Shown one piece after another: positions 58,544 through 64,000 of a DNA stretch of 64,000 nucleotides. The notes below the pieces were generated by a model. It saw only the letters and a program-made list of their open reading frames with translations. It was not told the origin of the DNA and did not search any database. The translations under genes were made by a program, and so were the position numbers. The DNA is taken from the NCBI GenBank assembly GCA_963617275.1, contig CAVENX010000043.1:5757-69756 (forward strand). The letters run 5' to 3'. How positions within the stretch are numbered: the first letter of the stretch is position 1; each line of letters opens with the position of its first letter. The stretch is from Limivicinus sp963617275. Lineage in GTDB: Bacteria > Bacillota > Clostridia > Oscillospirales > Oscillospiraceae.

Positions 58544-61500
58544 TTTTCCCGCCTCCTTCCAGCATGTTCCATACGGCTTCCGGCTTAAGCTTTTTCAGGT
58601 ATCTGCAATGCTCGCCGTTCTCCCCGTCAGAGAAATGGCAGGCGTCAAAATAATCGCAGTTGAGGCAGGCGTTTTCCTGCTGCCCCCTGTAATAAGGGTC
58701 GGCGGCAATATTGCCACGATGCAGCTGCGACGCCATTTCCGCAAGACAGCCCTTTATATGCGCCGACAGCCTGCCGAGGCGCTCAAGAGACGCCACGTCG
58801 TCCGCCGACGGCGCACCGCCCTTGAATTTTACGGGGATATATCGCTTGTCATCGCCGTTTTCCCATGCGTTTATAAGCGCGTCGTCCTCAAGCACGAGAC
58901 CGCTCCGGCGAAGCTCCCTGCTTCTTGCTTTCTCCGCCTCGTCAGCATCAATGTCCCCGTCGGAGGAGAGTATGGCGCTGCGCGCAGGCTGATACATCAC
59001 GCCCGCCGGAACTATCTCGTGTCCGTAAAGCGCTTCCCCGTCGCTTTGCAGCGCGAAAAGATACAGAAGCATTTGCAGCCCCATGCCGTAATAAACATCC
59101 GACATGGAAAATTTCTTTTTTCCGGTTTTGTAGTCAACCACGCGCAGGTACAGCTTGCCCTTGTGCAGCCAGCCGTCAACCCTGTCGGCTATTCCGGTAA
59201 GCGTCATGGAATACTCGCCGTTTCCAAGCTCAACGGGTCTGAATTTTGATGCGTCGCCGAAATTCAGCTCAAAATCCAGCGGCTCAAAATCCGATTTGCG
59301 AAGCTCTGCCGCCGTATCTGCGGCGACCGCCCGCACATCGCGGCAAAGCCGCCTGAAAAGATATACGAATCTCGCACTCTTTTCGTTGAAGTCGTTAAGC
59401 TCGTTATGCACATACTTTTCGACGTACTTATCTGTTATTTTGCCTATCTGCGAGTCGTCAACCTTTTTGAAGCCGCCATTTTCCCTGACCTCTCTTGCCA
59501 TGTTTTCAAGGACAAAATGCATGAACGTGCCTATTTCCGGAGGGCGGAAGCCCGCCGGTTCGTAAGCCTCCGCTTTCAGACCGTATTGGCAGAAGTATGC
59601 AAATTTGCACGAGGCGAATTTGTCTATTTTTGACGCGCTCAGTCTCATCCTGTCACCGTAAAGAACCTTTACCGCATGGGGGGAGAGACGCCCTCTTGTC
59701 ATCTCCGAAGCTTTTTTCAGCGCCTCGCATCTTTCTTTGTCCGTGTGCAGGAAATATTCCTTTGCCGCCTGTTCCGCGGCGCTTCCGCCGCGCATGGCGT
59801 GCCCCGCCATCATAAGCGCCGGAGACGGCGCGCTCATGCGGATATCGTCAAGAGAAACGGCGGCCGGATCTATATCAAATATCGCCTGCGCCCGGTTGAA
59901 AACGAACGCCGGATGCAGCGCCTGCCCTTCGCCGTCGGTAAGACTGTAACACAGGCTAAGCGATTTAGAGGGCAGAGTGAGACAGTTGTATATAAGCGAA
60001 AATTCGCGCCACAGCTCCGTGTCCGCGCCGCTGCCGAGATTTATGTCCAGTTCGGAAAGACGGCGGCGTTCAACGTCGGTAAACACGCCGCCGTTGTCTC
60101 CGCTCTGCGGTATGCGCGAATCGGACGCGCCCAGAACTATGAGATGCTTTATACTGCGCCGACGCATCCGGTCAAAGTCTCCCGCAGACACCCTGTCGAG
60201 AGACACCGGAATAGTCCCGATGTCATATTTTGAGAGCATGAGGGTAAAGAGCCTGCCGAATTCGTCTCTGTCCATCGGGCGGTCGGTCAGAATGGCGGCG
60301 GTCTGCTCAAGGGCGGAGACAACGATGTCCCAGAGTTGCGCATACTCCTGCGCAAGCTCTCCGCGCCCCGCTTCCGCAAGCAGCAAAGCGCGCTTTTCCA
60401 ACTGTTCGGGGAGCTTTATATCCGCAAAAAGCCCCGCAAGCGCAGCGCACTGCTCTTCGGCGGTCTGCGCCTGAGCGCTTGCGCGCTGAAATTCCAATAA
60501 CGGAGAGGCAAGCCTGCGCCGCGCCGCGTTTACCGCCGCAAGCCTTTCAAGGGTTTCATCGTCATATTCCCCGCGGTAGCCGTCGGGATGCTGCTTCCAG
60601 TCCTCATCTCTCATCCACGCGGAGGAGCGCAGCTGCCATTTGAATATATAGCCTTCTAAAAGATCGCTTTCCTCTTCATCAAGTCCGGTCAGTCCAGTAT
60701 GCATATAGCTTATGACGTCGTCAACATCCCAGCCCTTGGCGCATATCTCGTATGCAAGGCTTATCATGAGCGGAAGGGGCTTATACATAAGCTCGCTCCT
60801 GCCGCTGATGAAAAGGGGGACGCCGTACTGTTCAAAAACGTTCGCAAGTATCCCGCGGTAGTCGTCAAAACCGCGTACCGCGACAGCTATATCACGCCAG
60901 CGGCAGCCACCGTCGCGCACAAGCTCAAGCGATTTCGCCGCGGCAAATTCACATTCTGCCGTCACGCTTTCGGCGTATCGGAGACTTACCGCAGATTTGC
61001 CCTCGTATCTGTCGTTCGTGTAGCTGAAGAGCATATCTCCGTAAAAGCCGAGAGAGGCGTCCTTGCTCCATTTCTTTTCGGAAAGCTCTATCGAGTATTC
61101 CGTTCCGTTTTCCTTCGCTGCGGCGATAAGGGCGCGCCCGGCTCTGCGGCTCATCTCAAATATCTCGTTGTCGCCGTCCATGCTGTCTATGGTGAGGCAC
61201 ACCGTGACCTCCGCCCCGGCACCGAGCAGCGCCGCTATGACGTTTTGCTCCTGCGCGGTAAAGTCGATAAAGCCGTCTATATAAATATGCGTGTCTTTGC
61301 CGAGCGTGCTTCCCGGTATCTGCCCGGCAAGCAGTGTGAGCATATCTGCGGGGTCTGCATGCCCGTTGGCAGCGACCGCCTCATACGCCTCGTAAATAAG
61401 CGCAAGGTCGTACAACTTCTCGCCCAGAGCGCCGCCGCACTCCTGCGCCGCTTCCGTCAGAACGTCTGCGCCTATGCAGGCGGTTTTAAGCTCGTCTATT

Positions 61501-61868
61501 GCGGAAAGCAGCATCGCCTGAAGCTCGCTTTTCCTCTCAGCCGCGCCGTAGACCTTGAGCCTGCTGCCAACGCTGCCGAGAGCAAGAGACATGCACAGGA
61601 GCCGTCCGCCCTTGTCAAGATATTCCGCCACGCCGCCGCCGCACTGCGAGCGTACCCGCCGTGCAAGCCCGGTAAAGCTGAAAACCTCTGCATAGAGGGA
61701 CATCGTATCGCCGCATTTTTCGCAAAGCTCCCGCTCCGCCTCATGGCTGTACTGTTCGGGAACTATCAACATATGCCCGCCCTCGCGCCGCTGCACCGCG
61801 CCGCGTATCTTTTCGATTATCGCCGCCGTTTTGCCTGTTCCGGCCTTGCCGATAATAAGATGAAGCAT
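58536..61868 (-). CDS. addB: ATP-dependent helicase/nuclease subunit B
   Basis: 1110 residues. Walker A GKAGTGKT lies at about 7-14. The inactive helicase core is followed by a nuclease domain with RVVDYKTGKKKF (about 940). Four iron-sulfur Cys are placed as in Bacillus AddB: one in FASCKFAYF and three in ENACLNCDYFDAC near the C-terminus. It is the partner of AddA in break repair and Chi recognition. The first gene of the addBA operon, translationally coupled through the 8-bp overlap. Confidence 0.95.
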   Translation of the reverse strand: MLHLIIGKAGTGKTAAIIEKIRGAVQRREGGHMLIVPEQYSHEAERELCEKCGDTMSLYAEVFSFTGLARRVRSQCGGGVAEYLDKGGRLLCMSLALGSVGSRLKVYGAAERKSELQAMLLSAIDELKTACIGADVLTEAAQECGGALGEKLYDLALIYEAYEAVAANGHADPADMLTLLAGQIPGSTLGKDTHIYIDGFIDFTAQEQNVIAALLGAGAEVTVCLTIDSMDGDNEIFEMSRRAGRALIAAAKENGTEYSIELSEKKWSKDASLGFYGDMLFSYTNDRYEGKSAVSLRYAESVTAECEFAAAKSLELVRDGGCRWRDIAVAVRGFDDYRGILANVFEQYGVPLFISGRSELMYKPLPLMISLAYEICAKGWDVDDVISYMHTGLTGLDEEESDLLEGYIFKWQLRSSAWMRDEDWKQHPDGYRGEYDDETLERLAAVNAARRRLASPLLEFQRASAQAQTAEEQCAALAGLFADIKLPEQLEKRALLLAEAGRGELAQEYAQLWDIVVSALEQTAAILTDRPMDRDEFGRLFTLMLSKYDIGTIPVSLDRVSAGDFDRMRRRSIKHLIVLGASDSRIPQSGDNGGVFTDVERRRLSELDINLGSGADTELWREFSLIYNCLTLPSKSLSLCYSLTDGEGQALHPAFVFNRAQAIFDIDPAAVSLDDIRMSAPSPALMMAGHAMRGGSAAEQAAKEYFLHTDKERCEALKKASEMTRGRLSPHAVKVLYGDRMRLSASKIDKFASCKFAYFCQYGLKAEAYEPAGFRPPEIGTFMHFVLENMAREVRENGGFKKVDDSQIGKITDKYVEKYVHNELNDFNEKSARFVYLFRRLCRDVRAVAADTAAELRKSDFEPLDFELNFGDASKFRPVELGNGEYSMTLTGIADRVDGWLHKGKLYLRVVDYKTGKKKFSMSDVYYGMGLQMLLYLFALQSDGEALYGHEIVPAGVMYQPARSAILSSDGDIDADEAEKARSRELRRSGLVLEDDALINAWENGDDKRYIPVKFKGGAPSADDVASLERLGRLSAHIKGCLAEMASQLHRGNIAADPYYRGQQENACLNCDYFDACHFSDGENGEHCRYLKKLKPEAVWNMLEGGGKNG

Positions 61869-61943
61869 AGAATTGCCTCCTGTTAAGAAATAAGAGCGAA
61901 TTGCCGTCTGCGGCTTTCCGCTCTTGTCAACCGATGGTTGAAG

Positions 61944-62699
61944 TTATTTTCCGTTTTTCATATCATGATAGCTGACGTTCGGCGCCCAGCCGGGAAGAGG
62001 CATACGCTGCATCGCGCCGAAGATCTTGCTCTTCATGTCGGGGTAATCTTTACACAGAGCCGAAAGCATTTTCTTTATCTCATAGCGCTTGCTGCCCTTG
62101 TCCTGCGGACAGGGGTTTTCCACTATCGGCAGCTCCAGCGCCGCCGCGACATTTGTGATCTTCTGCTCTCCGGCATAGATGAGCGGGCGTATCTGCGTTA
62201 CGCCGCTGCGATCGAGATACGTGACCGGGCGGAAGCAGCTTATGCGTCCCTCAAACAGCAGCGACATCATATAGGTCTCCACCGCGTCGTCAAAGTGGTG
62301 GCCGAGGGCAAGCTTTTTTATGCCGCGTTGGCCGATCGCGTCGTTTATCGCGCCGCGGCGCATTTTCGCGCACAGGGAACAGGGGTTATCCTCTTTGCGG
62401 ATGTCGAAAACTATCTCCTTGATGTCCGTTTTAAGGCAGGTGTACGGTATTTCAAGCTCCTCGCACATATCCCTGACGGGGGTGAAATCCATTCCTTCAA
62501 AGCCCAGCTCTATTGTGATCGCCTCAAGGTCGAAGTGTTTGGGGTAGAAGCTTTTAAGATGGTTGAGCGCGACGAGCAGCAGCATCGAGTCCTTGCCGCC
62601 GGACACGCCGACCGCAACCTTGTCCCCGTCCTCTATCATATTATAATCGTCTACCGCACGGCGGACCGTGCCCGTAAATTCATTGAGAAGCTTATTCAT
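61944..62699 (-). CDS. ttcA: TtcA/TilS-family tRNA thiolation protein
   Basis: 251 residues from MNKLLNEFTGTVRRAVDDYN. The PP-loop GVSGGKDSM (about 31-39), the Cys pair in NPCSLCAKMRRG, LALGHHFDDAVET and a further Cys in NPCPQDKGSKRYEIKKML fit TtcA, which 2-thiolates cytidine 32 in certain tRNAs using an iron-sulfur cluster. The ATG at 62699 follows AAAGGAAC; a longer frame starts in the intergenic region. It is divergent from rplM. A dyad aagagcg/cgctctt (61889-61924) lies between it and addB. Confidence 0.85.
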   Translation of the reverse strand: MNKLLNEFTGTVRRAVDDYNMIEDGDKVAVGVSGGKDSMLLLVALNHLKSFYPKHFDLEAITIELGFEGMDFTPVRDMCEELEIPYTCLKTDIKEIVFDIRKEDNPCSLCAKMRRGAINDAIGQRGIKKLALGHHFDDAVETYMMSLLFEGRISCFRPVTYLDRSGVTQIRPLIYAGEQKITNVAAALELPIVENPCPQDKGSKRYEIKKMLSALCKDYPDMKSKIFGAMQRMPLPGWAPNVSYHDMKNGK

Positions 62700-62801
62700 A
62701 AAACGTTCCTTTTTAATTAAAATATCGTTTTGAGTATTTTTGAGATTTAAAGAGAATTTTTGAGATTTGAGGAGTTTCAAATCCGTAAATTAAATTTGAT
62801 G

Positions 62802-62830
62802 TTGACAGGCATCTGACACTGTGGTATAAA
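62802..62830 (+). promoter_or_regulatory. Strong sigma-A promoter of rplM-rpsI
   Basis: TTGACA (62802-62807) and TATAAA (62825-62830) are separated by exactly 17 bp. Transcription would start near 62838 and give a leader of about 80 bases before rplM. Confidence 0.8.
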
Positions 62831-62919
62831 GATTAAGCGCGTTTGGGATACTTTACGGTAAATTGTATCAGCGCACTCACAAAATGTCAAAACATTTAAT
62901 CTATATGGAGGCACAAAAT

Positions 62920-63348
62920 ATGTCTACTACCCTGGTAACCAAGGAATCCGTTACCCGTAAGTGGTACGTCCTTGATGCAGCCGGTAAGCCCATGGGCAAG
63001 ACCGCTGCTCTTGCAGCCGATCTTCTCCGCGGCAAGCTCAAGACCGACTATACTCCCAATGTTGACTGCGGCGATTATGTTATCATCATCAACGCAAAAG
63101 ACGCTGTTCTCACCGGCAAAAAGCTGGAACAGAAGTACTACCGCACCCACTCCGGTTATCCCGGCGGCCTGAAAGAGACTCAGTACAAGACCCTTATGGC
63201 CAAGAGACCCGAGCTTGCTATGCGTCTCGCGGTTCGCGGTATGCTCCAGAAGAACACCATCGCTGATTGGCAGCTCAAGCGCCTGAAGATCTTCGCCGGT
63301 GCAGAGCACACCCATGCAGCTCAGAAGCCCGAAGTCTGGGATCGCTAA
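62920..63348 (+). CDS. rplM: 50S ribosomal protein L13
   Basis: 142 residues from MSTTLVTKESVTRKWYVLDA. GKTAALAADLLRGK, NVDCGDYVIIINAKD, YYRTHSGYPGGLKET and the KLIF-like RLKIFAGAEHTHAAQ end are those of L13, an early-assembling large-subunit protein. GGAGG (62907-62911) stands 8 bases before the ATG. Codon use is strongly biased towards frequent codons, as expected for a highly expressed gene. It is followed by rpsI after 16 bp. Confidence 0.98.
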   Translation: MSTTLVTKESVTRKWYVLDAAGKPMGKTAALAADLLRGKLKTDYTPNVDCGDYVIIINAKDAVLTGKKLEQKYYRTHSGYPGGLKETQYKTLMAKRPELAMRLAVRGMLQKNTIADWQLKRLKIFAGAEHTHAAQKPEVWDR

Positions 63349-63364
63349 TAGGAGGTAAAGAAAT

Positions 63365-63775
63365 ATGGCAACTTATAAGTGCAAAAAGCCCTATATGTAC
63401 GGCACCGGACGCAGAAAGTCCTCCGTCGCACGCGTTCACCTCATCCCCAACGGCACCGGCGCTATCACCATCAACGGCCGTGACATCGACGATTACTTCG
63501 GTCTTGAAACTCTGAAGCTCATCGTCCGCCAGCCCCTGGTTGCAACCGCGACCGTCGGCAAGGTCGATATCGAAGCCACCGTTGCAGGCGGCGGCGTTTC
63601 CGGTCAGGCAGGTGCGATCCGCCACGGTATCGCCCGCGCACTCCTCGTTGTTGATGAATCCTACCGCCCCGCTCTTAAGTCCGCCGGTTTCCTGACCCGC
63701 GACCCGAGAATGAAAGAGCGTAAAAAATACGGCCTCAAAGCCGCCCGTCGCGCACCGCAGTTCAGCAAGCGCTGA
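63365..63775 (+). CDS. rpsI: 30S ribosomal protein S9
   Basis: 136 residues. Conserved YGTGRRKSSVARVHLIPNGT, QAGAIRHGIARALL and the basic end KYGLKAARRAPQFSKR, whose tail reaches the ribosomal P site. TAGGAGGT precedes the ATG. It is the second gene of the rplM-rpsI operon and ends at a terminator. It shares the strong codon bias of rplM. Confidence 0.98.
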   Translation: MATYKCKKPYMYGTGRRKSSVARVHLIPNGTGAITINGRDIDDYFGLETLKLIVRQPLVATATVGKVDIEATVAGGGVSGQAGAIRHGIARALLVVDESYRPALKSAGFLTRDPRMKERKKYGLKAARRAPQFSKR

Positions 63776-63805
63776 TCAATCGTTTTTTCACAACTCAAAA
63801 GCTCA

Positions 63806-63839
63806 AAAACCCCGGAAAATCAAGGTTTTCCGGGGTTTT
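63806..63839 (+). terminator. Intrinsic terminator of rplM-rpsI
   Basis: aaaaccccggaaaa pairs perfectly with ttttccggggtttt across a 6-base loop and ends in TTTTC. Confidence 0.9.
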
Positions 63840-63902
63840 CTCATATCTTTTCGGTTTGATTCAATTTGAGCTTTTTCGCAGATTTTGACCGAAGGAAACC
63901 TT

Positions 63903-63970
63903 GGTTCACCCATTTTATATGGGTTAAAAATGGGTGAACCGGGCCAAATGGGTGAGTAAATGGGTGAACC
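63903..63970 (+). repeat. Cluster of aaatgggtga repeats and a 14-bp inverted repeat
   Basis: ggttcacccatttt (63903-63916) is the exact complement of aaaatgggtgaacc (63927-63940). Two more direct copies of aaatgggtga follow, beginning at 63946 and 63958, the last continuing as gggtgaacc. No gene is seen from 63840 to the window end. Confidence 0.7.
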
Positions 63971-64000
63971 GAAGAGGACTTTCGAGGTGAATTTGCCGAG

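Noticed and set aside
60699..61886. Plus-strand open frame of 395 codons
   Set aside because: It is antisense to addB; high GC at third positions keeps the antisense frame open. Similar shadows over addA, the kinase-TIR gene and polC were dropped for the same reason.

Overview
The window comes from a spore-forming Clostridia (Bacillota) chromosome, most likely a gut Oscillospirales-type organism. The grounds are a PolC-type replicase, a spoIIGA-sigE pair, an agr-type peptide signalling locus, AddAB, a prolyl-tRNA synthetase of the short archaeal-like type, and a fairly GC-rich coding bias. No rRNA, intact tRNA or CRISPR array is present.

Bases 1 to 24783 are the right part of an integrative conjugative element (ICE). 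Its right end is a 59-bp fragment of tRNA-Ala(GGC) running from the D-loop to CCA (24725-24783); the other end lies left of the window. Backbone genes on the minus strand are a ParB-like protein, a DUF4406/DUF7768-type protein, a C5 DNA methyltransferase with a second gene overprinted inside it, ArdA, PcfB and the coupling protein VirD4. virD4 is cut twice by separate large-serine-recombinase elements. Element A (10737-18785, about 8.05 kb) is an integrative mobilizable element with a primase/helicase, a MobA/MobL relaxase, an IncQ-like oriT, an ECF sigma/anti-sigma pair, a TnpW-like protein and its recombinase. It sits in the GSAR-W codons of virD4, flanked by a TG dinucleotide and symmetric inverted arms, and precise excision would restore the reading frame. 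Element B (about 10081 leftward beyond base 1) sits 660 bp further along virD4. It carries a recombinase, TnpV, a heterodimeric multidrug-type ABC exporter with MarR and LysR regulators, and three tandem sigma-like paralogues.

Bases 24784 to 44486 are chromosomal core. They hold proS, a YpsA-like gene, then a minus-strand block polC-ispG-rseP-dxr-uppS-frr-pyrH (isoprenoid, envelope and translation functions; cdsA is missing from its usual place), a DMT transporter, spoIIGA-sigE, and a complete agr-like quorum-sensing locus. In that locus agrBD is divergent from an XRE regulator, a LytTR response regulator and a GHKL kinase.

Bases 44487 to 54953 are more accessory. They hold an SDR enzyme, a PP2C phosphatase convergent with a 1429-residue protein that fuses a Ser/Thr kinase, a TIR domain, a membrane helix and a beta-propeller-like region, a 537-residue helix-turn-helix protein translationally coupled to it, a lipoprotein, a YbjN-like protein, an ECF S-component and a small exported protein. 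Phosphatase, kinase-TIR and HTH protein look like one signalling or defence module. The window ends with housekeeping genes addAB, ttcA, and rplM-rpsI behind a near-consensus promoter.
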